64,000 nucleotides of DNA from Mycobacterium bourgelatii (GCF_010723575.1 NZ_BLKZ01000001.1:3844001-3908000); one strand, 5' to 3'; counted from the first letter of the stretch, positions 46,870-57,600 are shown. Numbers and translations: made by a program. Notes: generated by a model not told the origin, from the letters alone.

Positions 46870-48300
46870 TCATCGATTCTTCCGCTTGATAACTCGATGG
46901 CCGCGCAGCTCTACACCGCAGCGTTCGAGTTCAGCTGCCCATCCATTCTCGAGGCCGATCAGTGTTGGGTTTTGGTAGAGTCCAGCACGCACCTCCGCGG
47001 CGGTTAGACGCCGATATTTCGGTACATCCGGGTCGCTGGGGTCAAGGAATTCTTCCTTCCGATGTAACAACGGCCGGTTGGCACGATCCCCGAAAGTCTG
47101 GAAACTCCCGGCGAGTTTGGTCATTTCAACGCTGTAGGTCCAGTCCAATGTCGGATGCGGAAGTGTATCGAAGTCCGGATAGGACGACCACGAAACACGT
47201 CGTCCGCGATGATCCAATTTTAGGATGTTCCAACCTTCGGGGCGACCCGCTGCGACGAACCCGCAATATTCGTAAAGACGAAGCACTACAGGCATTTTCG
47301 CCACGGCTCTGCGGTGGGTGTAGAGCGCTGTCGCAGTCATTTTCCCCGGAGAATTCTGCATTGCTCCGCGGACGTAAGTATCGTCCCGAATCTTCGCCAG
47401 CAAACGATCTGCTCGGGCGCATGCTTCACGGTAGCTCTTGAAGCAATGCTTGATGTCTGCCTGAATACCAAGTGGGAGGTCGCTCAACGCGGCACGCCCA
47501 TTGAATATTGATGTTCCCAGATACAGCAGTGTGTCGAGGGTAGAGCGTCGCAAGCCTTCAGCGGTCCGCTCGGGTGAAGCACCCTTGTTGATAACCTCCA
47601 GCAGCGACCGGCGGGAAAACTGCCCCAACTGCGGTAGCAGTTCATCGGGTATTTCTTCGAAAAGCGGTGGACGACCACGCTTCTCGGCAAAAGAAATAAC
47701 CTCAGCTATAGCGGATGCGTAGTCAGCACTAGCCGCCCACTCAAACTCGGTGATCGCTCCACGGGCGAGATAAGCAAACCGGTCCTCGTCCCGCCGGAAG
47801 GCGTAGACAACGCCTGGTATCGGCGAGACACACCTTGTTCCGGTGACTTCCTCGACTAGATCCCGAAGCTCGCCCGGGGTGAAGAAATGTTGAAAAGTGT
47901 TACGGCTGCTTACAATTCCATCACCAGACCCTGACCCATCAATAGAGCTCAGTTCCCATGTGAGTCGACAGGAAACGGCCAACGCCCGCGCAGCTAATCG
48001 CCATGCATTCCTTAGTACCTCTACACGTTCGGACGCGTCCTCGATCACGTTCAGGACATAAGTCAAAAGCACGACATCTCGTTCAATCAGTGGTGTATCC
48101 GGCGCAAAGTGCGGATCCCACCCGTGCGCATCGATACCCATCCTTCGAAGACGCGACGTGTCTTGTCCTCGACCACATCCGTAATCAAGCACTGATAGGT
48201 TTGGGCGCAGGATCTCATCTCGCAACGCTTGCCTGACGGGCTTCGAAAGATCGCCTCGGCCGATTGCCGTGCGCTCCCTGGCGCTAGCCCAGTTGTTCAT
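46870..48300 (-). CDS. DNA phosphorothioation-associated putative methyltransferase
   Basis: 476 residues from ATG 48300. The N-terminus carries TAIGRGDLSKPVRQAL and then a class I methyltransferase core, SVLDYGCGRGQDTSRL (SAM-binding motif I, ~40) with GWDPHF. This matches the family annotated as phosphorothioation-associated putative methyltransferase, found beside dnd and ssp genes. The rest (residues ~190-476) is specific to the family. Its chemical substrate is unknown. It is the last gene of the minus-strand Ssp block, 76 bp after the YbjN-like gene. Confidence 0.85.
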   Translation of the reverse strand: MNNWASARERTAIGRGDLSKPVRQALRDEILRPNLSVLDYGCGRGQDTSRLRRMGIDAHGWDPHFAPDTPLIERDVVLLTYVLNVIEDASERVEVLRNAWRLAARALAVSCRLTWELSSIDGSGSGDGIVSSRNTFQHFFTPGELRDLVEEVTGTRCVSPIPGVVYAFRRDEDRFAYLARGAITEFEWAASADYASAIAEVISFAEKRGRPPLFEEIPDELLPQLGQFSRRSLLEVINKGASPERTAEGLRRSTLDTLLYLGTSIFNGRAALSDLPLGIQADIKHCFKSYREACARADRLLAKIRDDTYVRGAMQNSPGKMTATALYTHRRAVAKMPVVLRLYEYCGFVAAGRPEGWNILKLDHRGRRVSWSSYPDFDTLPHPTLDWTYSVEMTKLAGSFQTFGDRANRPLLHRKEEFLDPSDPDVPKYRRLTAAEVRAGLYQNPTLIGLENGWAAELERCGVELRGHRVIKRKNR

Positions 48301-48376
48301 TGTGATGCGTGAGCTGTGGTGAAAAACGTTCCGAGGGGGTCAACGCCGTCAGCGAACTACACACAAGTTATCACCC

Positions 48377-48796
48377 CTATCCTTCAAAGGCCCTTGCGCC
48401 GCCGAACTCCTGCTGCAGCGCGTCATCGTGATAGTCCGCAAGGCGAGCGACTGCGGCCAGCGCGGTCATTAACTCGTTCTCCTGCAAGTGGTCGCCAAGC
48501 AGGTCGTACTCGATTGCGATCGCTCTTGAGTCTTTGTAGTAAACCCAACGGCCGAAATGCGACCTTGCGTTCAGGTCATTAAGTTCTATCAAGATCCGTT
48601 TGGTCCCAGCTGTAACACCAGTTAACACATGAGAACTGATATGAATCAGTGTCTGTGCACCCCAGTCAACTAGCTGGATCGTAATGGCGACGCTTGAGAA
48701 CCTGAGATGGAGCTCACCAATTGACGTTTCAGCCCAGCTGAGCCCATTCGTTTCCAAGATCGCGAGGATCTGCCGATGCACATGTTTATACTTCAT
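48377..48796 (-). CDS. YbjN-like protein
   Basis: 139 residues from ATG 48796, overlapping the end of the PLD gene by 11 bp (GTG 48814 is an alternative). The fold pattern is that of YbjN/type III chaperone-like proteins: a strand-rich middle with LIHISSHVL, RILIELNDLNARSHFGRWVY, and C-terminal helices ELMTALAAVARLADYHDD. Such proteins act as chaperones or regulators by dimerising with partners. Being inside the Ssp block, it may stabilise one of the large proteins, which is inference. Confidence 0.65.
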   Translation of the reverse strand: MKYKHVHRQILAILETNGLSWAETSIGELHLRFSSVAITIQLVDWGAQTLIHISSHVLTGVTAGTKRILIELNDLNARSHFGRWVYYKDSRAIAIEYDLLGDHLQENELMTALAAVARLADYHDDALQQEFGGARAFEG

Positions 48797-49709
48797 TGGT
48801 TTGGTCCATCGCACCTGTCCGACGACTAAAGATCTCAGAGTGTCTCTTCACTTCCCGCAAGTATCGGTGAGGGAGGAATTCAAGCATCCAACGCATCGTT
48901 GTCTGCCAAGCGTCTTCGGCTTGCTCCCGGTCGCATCCTGTCAGCCGGGCTAATTCGTCGCGTACTTCCCCAAATCGTCGTGGCGTTTCCAGGAATCGAT
49001 CAAGCTTTTGAAGGAGTACCTGCTGACGCATCCGGTGACCTACCAGCACCTGAAATTCGACCCTGTCTAAGCCCATAGGCAAGTCCAGCGCTGCCAAATC
49101 TACAGCAGCGGCTGGCGCGGACCGGGAAGTCAGCGAATTTGGGCCCCTGCTGTAGGCGGTATACAGATCAGACGGCATCCGCAGGTGAGGCACCCATATG
49201 GCAGCAGATTCAGGCGCCGGGCCTAGGAGTTCCGGCGCAGTTGGCACCCCGGGTAGCAGCTTCGCGATCTCATCGACCTCTCGAGCCATCTCAGCGGTTG
49301 CTTCGGTGCTCTGTGTCGATAAGCAATTCTCAACATCAACAATCCTGTCGCGAGTCGATTCGACCAACAGCTCGATATTCGGGCTAAATGACCAGCCCAG
49401 TGCAGTCGCCGTGAGATTGGCAGAGCCGAGTAGCACCGCCGATTCAGTTCGAAAAAATTTCGCATGGAGGCGGTCATGTAGGTACACAGCACCGCCGCGG
49501 TCATGCAGCACTTGCAACACCCCTGTATCGGAGATGCCGGCTGCTACCTCTTCAGGCCGCCACCTTGTGTACAGAGCGACGTCTACGCCCGAGGGCACCG
49601 CAGACATAACCCGGCTAACAACAGCCAGCTTCGCGAATGGAGCGCACATAACAAATTCGCGGCGCGAGGAAGCTGCGAGAGTCATCAACGCGTCACCCGG
49701 TTGAGTCAT
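48786..49709 (-). CDS. PLD-family nuclease-like protein of the Ssp locus
   Basis: About 307 residues from ATG 49709 (GTG 49721 also possible), overlapping the gene before it. A phospholipase D active-site motif is present once: LHDRLHAKFFRTE (H-x-K, residues ~76-82) with GSANLTATALGWS (~95-107). A single HxK motif means dimerisation is needed for catalysis, as in PLD nucleases. The C-terminal 150 residues are helical and family-specific. With the upstream helicase and GHKL ATPase it resembles the nuclease part of an SspFGH-type effector; which letter it corresponds to I cannot say. Confidence 0.75.
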   Translation of the reverse strand: MTQPGDALMTLAASSRREFVMCAPFAKLAVVSRVMSAVPSGVDVALYTRWRPEEVAAGISDTGVLQVLHDRGGAVYLHDRLHAKFFRTESAVLLGSANLTATALGWSFSPNIELLVESTRDRIVDVENCLSTQSTEATAEMAREVDEIAKLLPGVPTAPELLGPAPESAAIWVPHLRMPSDLYTAYSRGPNSLTSRSAPAAAVDLAALDLPMGLDRVEFQVLVGHRMRQQVLLQKLDRFLETPRRFGEVRDELARLTGCDREQAEDAWQTTMRWMLEFLPHRYLREVKRHSEIFSRRTGAMDQTNEV

Positions 49710-50286
49710 CGTTTGCTTCACGAAGCATCTCGACTACACGACGTCCCCATAAGAGACGTGCGTCCTCCGTTGCCCTCCTGATTGATCCACCAGGAAGACT
49801 GTCCTCGTAGAGAGCCCAGGCCCCAAGGAGTATCTCGCACAAATCCTTGTAGGGTGATCGATCCTGCTTGTCTTCGAACGGCATTGGCAGCTCGACGAAA
49901 AGTTCATGGGCAGAATTTAGAGTCACCGTGATCGTGTTGCCTGCAGAACGTACTGTAAAGAAAGCATCCGAGTCGAGTGGACGGCGGTTCACTGCGAGCA
50001 CTGTCCCGCTAGAGAGAGTTAGCGCTCGGAGCTCTCGTGGAGCCGTGGCGGACATCGGACTTGATCGCGCGTCGGGTATATCTGCGAGCTGGGTTCGCTC
50101 CACCCGCGACTTGGTACCACCGAGCGTCCACTTATGACCAGGTTGCCACACAAACCGGTGCGGGTCCTGCCATAAAATCGCATCACATTCCCGGACTTCA
50201 CCGCTCAAAGCATTCGCAATTTCGGTCACCGATAGAGGAGCCCGAGCTTCCTTCAGCACTCTGACAATGTCGTCACTGGTAACCAT
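49693..50286 (-). CDS. Winged-helix protein sharing a C-terminal domain with the GHKL ATPase
   Basis: 197 residues from ATG 50286. Residues ~5-60 look like a winged helix (LSVTEIANALSGEVRECDAI, then KWTLGG). The C-terminal ~90 residues (AFFTVRSAGNTITVTLNSAH ... ILLGAWALYED ... ARLLWGRR) resemble the end of the adjacent GHKL protein (AFFSVQPRGGVLLVTLNTDH ... MLFAWARYED ... IRHDWGRM). Such a shared module suggests that both bind the same partner. It lies 9 bp after the GHKL gene. No catalytic residues are visible, so a DNA-binding or adaptor role is inferred. Confidence 0.7.
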   Translation of the reverse strand: MVTSDDIVRVLKEARAPLSVTEIANALSGEVRECDAILWQDPHRFVWQPGHKWTLGGTKSRVERTQLADIPDARSSPMSATAPRELRALTLSSGTVLAVNRRPLDSDAFFTVRSAGNTITVTLNSAHELFVELPMPFEDKQDRSPYKDLCEILLGAWALYEDSLPGGSIRRATEDARLLWGRRVVEMLREANDDSTG

Positions 50287-50295
50287 GCTTTTCCT

Positions 50296-52128
50296 CTACG
50301 AACGGCTACCAAGAAATGCTTCGGCCATCCGTCCCCAGTCGTGTCTTATGTTTTGCGTTAGGCGACGGGTTTCTAGCGGTTGCTCGTCCTCATACCGAGC
50401 CCAGGCGAATAACATCATTTCGAGGCCGGCCTGCGCCGAAAGGAGCTTTTCCTTTAGTTTGTCCGGGTCTTCAGGAAGTTCCTTTGGATCACGCGCACCA
50501 AGCAAGAGGTCGTAGGCTGGGTGGTCCGTATTTAGCGTTACGAGCAGCACTCCACCCCTTGGCTGGACAGAGAAGAACGCGCCACCTTCGAGCGACGAGA
50601 CATCGATTCGGTACTTGAGGCCTTTGTCGATCGTCTCAGCTGCTAGAACCTCTGCCGACTCGCGTGAATGCCCGAGGTGCTCTAGCTGATCGGCCACATC
50701 AGCCTTGCGCTCCTCAGCTGGTTTGCTCTCATCTTCATCGCTTCGGCCGCGGTGCCCTTCCTGCTGGCGCTTTCTAACGGCGTCAGTGGCCTGCGCTTCG
50801 ACGCTTTCTTCGGAATGGCGTTTGCGCCTTTTACTACCCTCAGCCTGCGTCTGGATCATGCTGCGCATTTGTCTGATGTTGGTCTGCACCCTATGGACGA
50901 TCTCCAGTAGCGGTTCGAGAGGGTCTTGCTCATCTCGGAGCGCTGCACGTGCGGCTGCTATTGTGCGATGCTCTTTGATGATCGCGCTGACATCAATTTT
51001 CGCTGCTTCCGCAAAATTTCGCGCGGATTGTTTGTTGTTCGATACCCCGAAAAGTTCATCCAATCCGGGCTCAAAGGACACCTCGACGCCCCACCACCGC
51101 TCGCGAGGATCGTAAGTGGTGGTCCACGCCGGATCCAGCTCAAGTTCCCGACCAGCTCGCACCACCGATACGCCCACATTGCGGGCTGCATGTTGTCCGA
51201 ATGGTCGGCTACCGGTTGACTGTCCTCCCCCACTATCACGCGCTTCTTCGCACGCAATCGCGAACTTTATCGTCACGGTGTGGTCTTCGCCCTGGAAGCG
51301 AACCGTCTGCTTGATTTCATAGCCCTCTTCCGAAGGGAAAGGCCTGAACATTGGCTTTGTATCGAAAGGCGCAGGACAGCTTGTGTTGGCCATGAGATAC
51401 AGCGGATCGTTTGGCTTAGCCAGTCTTTCAAGCAGGAGATTCGTTGCATCCTCGTACAGGAAACTCTTGAGTACGATCGAAACGCGCCCGTCATGAATCC
51501 AATACCGGTACATTCGACCGATCAATTCTTCAGAGTTGTCGATCAAGGCCTTAGACGTTCGCCACAACACGCGATCAATGTTGCTCCAGACAACCAGCGT
51601 CCCAGACTTGCCGAACGCTTTTCGCCCTGCCGCATCCCGCCAAACCTCCGGTATACCTTTCCGCTCCGGAGGAGGAAGTACACGCATACGGCCCGCATTA
51701 ATCTCAGGCAAATCGATATAGCTGTGGAGCGCGTTGTCGACACCATCAGTCCAACTCCACACGTCCACTCGCTGACATTGTGAGATTGATGCGCTAGGTA
51801 GTCCCATACCAAATCGACCCATCCCGTCTTGCTTTTCGCGTTCGAGCCGGGTCCCGTTGCCGAACTGCAAAGCAATCTGCAGGGTGTCAGCGTCCATGCC
51901 GCAGCCGTCGTCAAGTACGGCCACCTGGTGCAAGCGCTTACGAGCCCGCTGTTCGACCTGAGACTCACGATCTGCGCATAAGAGCTGAACGGTCTTCGCG
52001 CCGGCCTGGATGGAGTTGTCCATCAGTTCTGCGATCGCGTAAGCGGCGTTCTTATACCCATTGTCGCGCATCGCTTTCACGGCGAGGGCGGTGGGAACGA
52101 TATCAAAATCCCTCAGCGCTGCGTTCAC
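50296..52128 (-). CDS. GHKL (Hsp90/MORC-type) ATPase of the Ssp locus
   Basis: 610 residues from GTG 52128, which overlaps the helicase stop as GTGA and has GGGAGG seven bases upstream; the longer frame to 52170 is not favoured. The N-terminal ATPase has the Bergerat motifs AIAELMDNSIQAGAK (N box, ~30-44), LDDGCGM (~72-78) and MGRFGMGLPSAS (~102-114). A charged linker (~440-480, KRRKRHSEESVEAQ) precedes a C-terminal beta-helix domain shared with the next gene. GHKL ATPases of this sort act as ATP-gated clamps on DNA. It is likely an effector component working with the SF2 helicase and the PLD protein. Confidence 0.88.
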   Translation of the reverse strand: MNAALRDFDIVPTALAVKAMRDNGYKNAAYAIAELMDNSIQAGAKTVQLLCADRESQVEQRARKRLHQVAVLDDGCGMDADTLQIALQFGNGTRLEREKQDGMGRFGMGLPSASISQCQRVDVWSWTDGVDNALHSYIDLPEINAGRMRVLPPPERKGIPEVWRDAAGRKAFGKSGTLVVWSNIDRVLWRTSKALIDNSEELIGRMYRYWIHDGRVSIVLKSFLYEDATNLLLERLAKPNDPLYLMANTSCPAPFDTKPMFRPFPSEEGYEIKQTVRFQGEDHTVTIKFAIACEEARDSGGGQSTGSRPFGQHAARNVGVSVVRAGRELELDPAWTTTYDPRERWWGVEVSFEPGLDELFGVSNNKQSARNFAEAAKIDVSAIIKEHRTIAAARAALRDEQDPLEPLLEIVHRVQTNIRQMRSMIQTQAEGSKRRKRHSEESVEAQATDAVRKRQQEGHRGRSDEDESKPAEERKADVADQLEHLGHSRESAEVLAAETIDKGLKYRIDVSSLEGGAFFSVQPRGGVLLVTLNTDHPAYDLLLGARDPKELPEDPDKLKEKLLSAQAGLEMMLFAWARYEDEQPLETRRLTQNIRHDWGRMAEAFLGSRS

Positions 52129-53723
52129 CAGACATCCTCCCAATTTCGAAATGCTTGACTCATATTGCAAAATCCTGGAAGCCGCGTATCAACTACCGTC
52201 GCGATCTCGGCCACCCTGTTGCCGCCCGCCTTCTCGCCTCTGGTCGCCCGGCCAACCATCTGACTGAACAACACAAGGCTTTTCGTTGGTCGCGCAATAA
52301 CGGCCGCACTTGTTTGAGGGGCGTCAAATCCCGTCGTAAGCACGCCGTAATTGACGATCACGCGTGGTTCGTCGCTAGCGGTTCTAAAGGTCTCGATGAT
52401 GCGCGCGCGATCGTTGGTTGGTGTTTCGCCGGTCACGGCATACGACCAATAGCCGCGTGCTCGTAGCACAGTGGCTAGGACGACGGCATGATCCTTGGTA
52501 GCAGCGAAGACGATGATGCGATTGTGGCGGCGACACATCGACTCTGTCTGGCTCAGGATCAGCAGGTTCCGCTGCTCGTCGGCCGCGAGTGATTCGATGA
52601 TGCTTTGTGGGATGTCGAGGGACTCGCGGAGCTCCTCCAGCTCCTCAACCGAGAGTTCCGATCCTGCCGTGTAGTCGAGTTGGATGAACTGAGTTTCAGC
52701 CAGGTATCCCTCATCGATTAAGTAGCGGACCGGATTGCCGTAGCCCTCCACCTCCAGAGAAACTTTCTGCCGACTGAAGAACTCGGCAAGACGTTCGTCC
52801 TCATCAACGTCATTCCAAGATCTGCCGGGTGTGGCGGTCAGACCAAGCAAAGGTGTTGGCGTTCCCGCTTGGGTCAGCACATCGAGGATGAGCTTGTACG
52901 TTGGGGCGATCGCTTGGTGTGCTTCATCCATTACGACAAGGTTCACCCGGCCAGCGAGTAATCCGATCTCCTCGTGCGATTTGCAGGCCGAGGCGTATAC
53001 CTTTGCCAAGCCGGCGACAATGAGCCCATCCTTGGTGACGGGAAGCCTGAGGGAATGCGGGCCCCACCAACGTTGAACGTCGACGGGCCGAATCCCACGT
53101 GCCGCCCACGCCCGTCCAAACTCTTCGACTGCCTGTTCGCATAGTTCTTCAGAGTGCGCAAGCCAGACAACAAGACTCGGCTCGCGCTGGTTCAGTAAAT
53201 GACAAATCACCGACATCGCCGTGCGTGTCTTCCCCGAGCCTGTAGGCATGTGCAACACAACGCGATGTGGATCTTGTTCGAGCTGCGCAAGAACCTTTCG
53301 TGCCGCCAACCGTTGATGTGGGAACAGGCCGTGAAAGGGGGCCACCGATTCGTGTGATGGCGGAACGGGCCGCCATTCCGAGTCATCACTCACCGTGAAA
53401 AACTCAAATAGTTCGGATGCGCGTGATGACGATCGCCGAACCTTCATCGAGGCCAGCGCTTCGTAAGGATCGCCGGACAATCCAAGTCGTTGCGCAAGCA
53501 TCTCTGCCTCGGTCTTCCGGAGCAGCATTAGTAGCTCGCTACGCAACTTCTTGTCTAGAAGCATGTCCGCAGGCGCGCGCAGTCCGATCGCGATCTCGCT
53601 GAGCCTCTCAGGTCGGGTCAGCGACGCATCTAGCCCCGCGAGCAGCCGCACGGTCTTCCGTCCTACCAACTCTTGCAAGAGCTGATCCGACGCCCGACTG
53701 ATCAACTCATCGAAAGTAATCAC
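52125..53723 (-). CDS. SF2 DEAD/DEAH-box helicase of the Ssp locus
   Basis: 532 residues from GTG 53723 with GGAG upstream. After ~125 helical N-terminal residues the SF2 motor shows a Q-like PHQRLAARKVL, Walker A MPTGSGKTRTA (~155), VVMDEAHQA (~265), LTATPG (~298), then the second RecA domain with VNYGVLTTGFDAP and SQMVGRATRG. All motifs are complete. It lies 97 bp after sspD and overlaps the GHKL gene by four bases. In an SspFGH-type effector it would drive unwinding or translocation on DNA lacking the phosphorothioate mark; this is inference from family context. Confidence 0.88.
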   Translation of the reverse strand: MITFDELISRASDQLLQELVGRKTVRLLAGLDASLTRPERLSEIAIGLRAPADMLLDKKLRSELLMLLRKTEAEMLAQRLGLSGDPYEALASMKVRRSSSRASELFEFFTVSDDSEWRPVPPSHESVAPFHGLFPHQRLAARKVLAQLEQDPHRVVLHMPTGSGKTRTAMSVICHLLNQREPSLVVWLAHSEELCEQAVEEFGRAWAARGIRPVDVQRWWGPHSLRLPVTKDGLIVAGLAKVYASACKSHEEIGLLAGRVNLVVMDEAHQAIAPTYKLILDVLTQAGTPTPLLGLTATPGRSWNDVDEDERLAEFFSRQKVSLEVEGYGNPVRYLIDEGYLAETQFIQLDYTAGSELSVEELEELRESLDIPQSIIESLAADEQRNLLILSQTESMCRRHNRIIVFAATKDHAVVLATVLRARGYWSYAVTGETPTNDRARIIETFRTASDEPRVIVNYGVLTTGFDAPQTSAAVIARPTKSLVLFSQMVGRATRGEKAGGNRVAEIATVVDTRLPGFCNMSQAFRNWEDVW

Positions 53724-53820
53724 GGCGTCACTCCGCGAAACATGTGGCTAGACACTAGCTCCGCTCAATCGTTTATAGCAACAGGAATTTGCTAAAGCGC
53801 GTTGTTGGTACGCGAGCCGG

Positions 53821-54669
53821 TCATAACGCGCATACCGAGCACTGCATCGCGTCGTCGTCGTCGTCGAGCGCATCACCAAGAACTTCCCAAACAGGGCGAT
53901 TCTTCTTCCGCTTCTTAGCCTTTTCCTGGGCTTCGTCATGCCGGGCAAGAATCTCTTCACGACGAGCTATGAGCTCGGGCAGCGACTCCCCACCTGACCA
54001 GGTGTATTGACGGCCCTTCATCGCATACTGGCCAAACGAGGCGTCTCCGTCAGCGCCGGCATCCTGACGGACCTTCGCCTCGATTGCAATGGCCCGTTTC
54101 AGAAGTTCCGGGTGCTTATCGGCTAAGCCGACCCACTCAGCTTTTCGTTGGTAAAAGCAGAAATAGCAGCCTGATCTCGTACGCCACTCGTAGTACTTGG
54201 GTAGGCCGATCCCAGCCTCGTCGAGAATCCTCAGCACTCCATCGTGATCGACGCCATCTTCAACGAAGGGAAGGACGGTCTGGATGTTTGGTTTCGTGCT
54301 CACGTACCCCTTGCGATTTGACTCGTCGGCGCGAATTGCCACATAGGAGACAGCGTGATCGTCGCCGATCCACTCCTCCAGCGGTTCGATCTTCATTTTC
54401 TTCGTGCACCAACGCATCTGAGGGGATGGCAAGGTTCCGCGGTACACGTCAAACCAATGGTCAAAACCTTTCCTTGGGTTAAGCCGGGCAATGGGCTTCC
54501 CAAGCGCGGTTTCCAACCGGTCGAGGTATTCGTAGGTCTCCGGGAGCTCCGCACCGGTGTCGCAGAAGAAGTACTCCATCGCTGGCACACGGTCACGCAT
54601 GTACACCGCAAGCGCGCTAGAGTCCTTACCGCCGCTAATGCCGCAGATATGCCGAACGGTGTCAGCCAT
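53821..54669 (-). CDS. sspD: SspD/DndC-like phosphorothioation sulfurtransferase
   Basis: 282 residues from ATG 54669 with GGGAGGT nine bases upstream. A PAPS-reductase/ATP-pyrophosphatase-type domain has SGGKDSS (residues 12-18) as PP-loop. Cys for an iron-sulfur cluster are in RWCTKK (~88) and SGCYFCFYQRK (~165-170). The tail is Lys-rich and ends in a CSVC pair. In the Ssp/Dnd pathway this protein activates the DNA backbone with ATP and accepts sulfur from the desulfurase. It overlaps sspC by 8 bp, as expected for a modification operon. Confidence 0.92.
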   Translation of the reverse strand: MADTVRHICGISGGKDSSALAVYMRDRVPAMEYFFCDTGAELPETYEYLDRLETALGKPIARLNPRKGFDHWFDVYRGTLPSPQMRWCTKKMKIEPLEEWIGDDHAVSYVAIRADESNRKGYVSTKPNIQTVLPFVEDGVDHDGVLRILDEAGIGLPKYYEWRTRSGCYFCFYQRKAEWVGLADKHPELLKRAIAIEAKVRQDAGADGDASFGQYAMKGRQYTWSGGESLPELIARREEILARHDEAQEKAKKRKKNRPVWEVLGDALDDDDDAMQCSVCAL

Positions 54670-57600
54670 GCTGCTGTACCTCCCTGTCTAACGCGTGGGT
54701 CTGCGCCGAGCCAGTTGACTCGTACTCTTCGGCCAACCTTGCCATGAGCATCCGACAAGCAGTCGCTCGCGAAATCCCGCCTGCGGCCACCTCATCGATC
54801 AATGGGAGGAAATACTGGTCAACCATTGCTCTTTCGCTGTCAGTCAGCGAAAGCAGCTCGATCGATTCCGTGCCGTCTGGACGAGTCAGCGTCATCCGCC
54901 TCGAGCTATAGCTCTGCCGTACCGTCGAGGCAAGACGCTCGTGCAGCAACGCCGAGGTTCGCCTTAGGGCACCGCCAAGCTCGGTGATACGTAGGGCGAA
55001 TCGGCCGGCAATGTCGTCTGTCCACACACGCGGCGCCTGGCCTTCGCTAACTACCATCGCTACATTTTCAAGCCAGGCCTCGTCGTCGAGCGGACGCAGG
55101 AGTGCAGCGACGAGCGCCTTCAGTCGGGGTTCCAGCACATGTCCCTGCAAACGAGTCGCGTCTGCGACCAGCGCACGCCGAACGTCGGGCAAGTCTCCAC
55201 TCGTCGAGGTCGCTTCCGCAAGTTGACGATGGACCGACGTTAGGAGCGCCGGGTAGCACTCGCGCAATTCGCGGATCGCTTTGGCCAGGTGATCTGCGAA
55301 TTCAGCGGCGGCCTGAGATCCCGCACGGCTACTCCCAGAAAACGATCCAAGTCCAAAGATCTCTGGGAGTGTTTCAAAGAGCAGAACGTCGGGCTCGGCG
55401 GCGTGATGAAACGCGTCTCGCACATCGGCGGCCTCTCGCGACAAGTGCCGTCTGGTTTTTTGTACGAACGGAGGGAGGACACGCAACTCTCGGTAAAGCG
55501 CCGTTGCGACATTAAGGAATGTTGGTGTGCCTCCGCCACTTCGCGTCGTGATCCCAAGCCTGTCAACAAGCTTCGCGATGACAGCTGCTCTCTTGCCGCT
55601 ACGGGTTTCAGTATTCTTGATCGAGAAGTGAGAGAGATTCTTTGCAAGTCGTTCAGCCACGGCATCGTCAATCGACAGTACGAGACTTCCATGCTCGTAC
55701 AGCGCAATTTCGTCGCCACGAAATAACAGTCCGGCAATGAGCAGCAGCGGTACAATCCCATTTTTGAGTCCCACCGGGGGAAGCGTGAGCTGCGTACCTA
55801 TCTCGCCCAGGCTCAGTCGGGAATCGACCGCACCGTTGAACGCTGAATTCATCAGTGTCCATGCCGGTTTCCACGTTCGGTCGGAAGGCGGATGCAAGGC
55901 CCAGTTACCTGCACCGGACAAGCGATGCATTCCCGTGCTGCGGAAAATTGCTTCGTAGATCGCTCGCTCAGGCCCATAGCCCTCGATCTCGAAGGCTTCC
56001 TCGTCGGGATGCGCTATGAGTGCATCGGTTAGGAACCGCCGCGCCTTGGCTCCTTGACTCGTCAATTCCCGCCGCGCAATCATCTCGTTTGCAACTCGAG
56101 GGGTGTCTGGGTACGCGGTGTCCGCCACGTCGGACAGCAACGCCGATATGCCCGCGCGGGGATTCAGCTGCCCTTTAGAGCCGGCCAGCAACCACTTCGC
56201 ATTGATGTTCCATGTCTCACCGATAGCTAAGTGGAGGCGCTGCTGGGCCCCCGAAGCCCGTTCAACAAGTTCACGTTGGGCCACCCAGTCAGCGCCCTCC
56301 GCCTCGGCGCTTTTCAGCGCAGAGGTTAGCGCCGCGGCCTCCACGGCGGCGCTTCGCACAGCGCAAATTTCATCAGGCACGACGTAGACTGCAGGACGGC
56401 CGTCGGTAGGGGCAGGAGCGGTTTGCGGATTTATGCTCAGATCTGTTGTATAGTAGACAATCCCGTCCCAGGACGGGTCGATCGGCGCAGCCTGCCCTTC
56501 TCCAATGAAGTGCCTCCCGAAGACTCGCAGGACACCGGTGCGCTGGCTGTGTCTACCCGCAACCAGCGGCTCAAGAGTCAGTGCTTGACCGAGTAGATCA
56601 GCGAGTTCTGCGTCCTCGTATTCGTGTCGCGCGTTGTCAATTACTCGGCGGACGTCGTAGTCGGATCCATGCCAGATCCGGTACTCGTCGGAGAACGCCC
56701 TGTAGGTGATCAGCCCCGCATCGATTAATGATGTGAGCACTTCGCCCACCTCGGCGCGGTGGTCCCCGTCCATCTGCAGAGCAAGCTCGACTAATGGTCG
56801 CGACGCCCGGATACGGCCACCGGTCGAAACAAGGTTCAGCAACCCAATTGTCTTCAGCGCTCGTAGCTGTTCTGGCGAGAGGCCCGCCGTATCACGGATC
56901 CGCGTCTCAATCTCGAGCCAACGGCTAGCACCGTCGGCGACGCCGATCATGCTGGCGGATGACTCCAGGAAGTAGTCGTAGAGCAGATCGATGCCCACAA
57001 GCGGGAGCGGTGCCCCAGGCGCCCATCTAGTCGCGGCGAGATACGCCGGTAGCGCAGATGGCTCGGAGCTAGTCAGAAACGAAAACAGCGTTCGCTCGTT
57101 CTGGCCGTATCGGCTGCATAAGTCCGGCAGGACTGCGAGCGCCAAAGGATGGAGAGGAATCGCCGCTGCGGCGTCCTCCGCAATGTCCCTCAATCCCTGC
57201 GCATCGAGCACATCCCGGTGCAACAAGGTCCACTGGCTTGCCGCTTCACGCAGCACCTCATGCTGTTGTATGGCTGACGCAATGAGACGTCGGGATTGAG
57301 CCGGCGTTTCGATATATGGAATGTCCTGGAAACGCCCCTGTACCTTTGACCACTCCTTCCGTCGAGCTGTCGAACTGTCCTGAACGTATTCGTCGAATGA
57401 GAGGTGCTGCATCGTCACGATGATGAGCGGCGCTGCGCCGGTGCCCTGCGTCATCTCAGCCAGCTCTTGCAAGAGGAACGGATCACCTTCGTTACCAGCT
57501 ACCGCGAAATGTTCCAGGTTCTTGCCGAACTCATCGATGACCAGCAGTAGCGGTTGCGCATCGGTCAGTCTCTGAACGCATGTCCGGATATCAAGGGCAC

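Noticed and set aside
48786..53723. DISARM-type system (PLD plus helicase)
   Set aside because: No DUF1998 (DrmB) gene is present, and the helicase and GHKL genes are tied to sspABCD by order and overlap.
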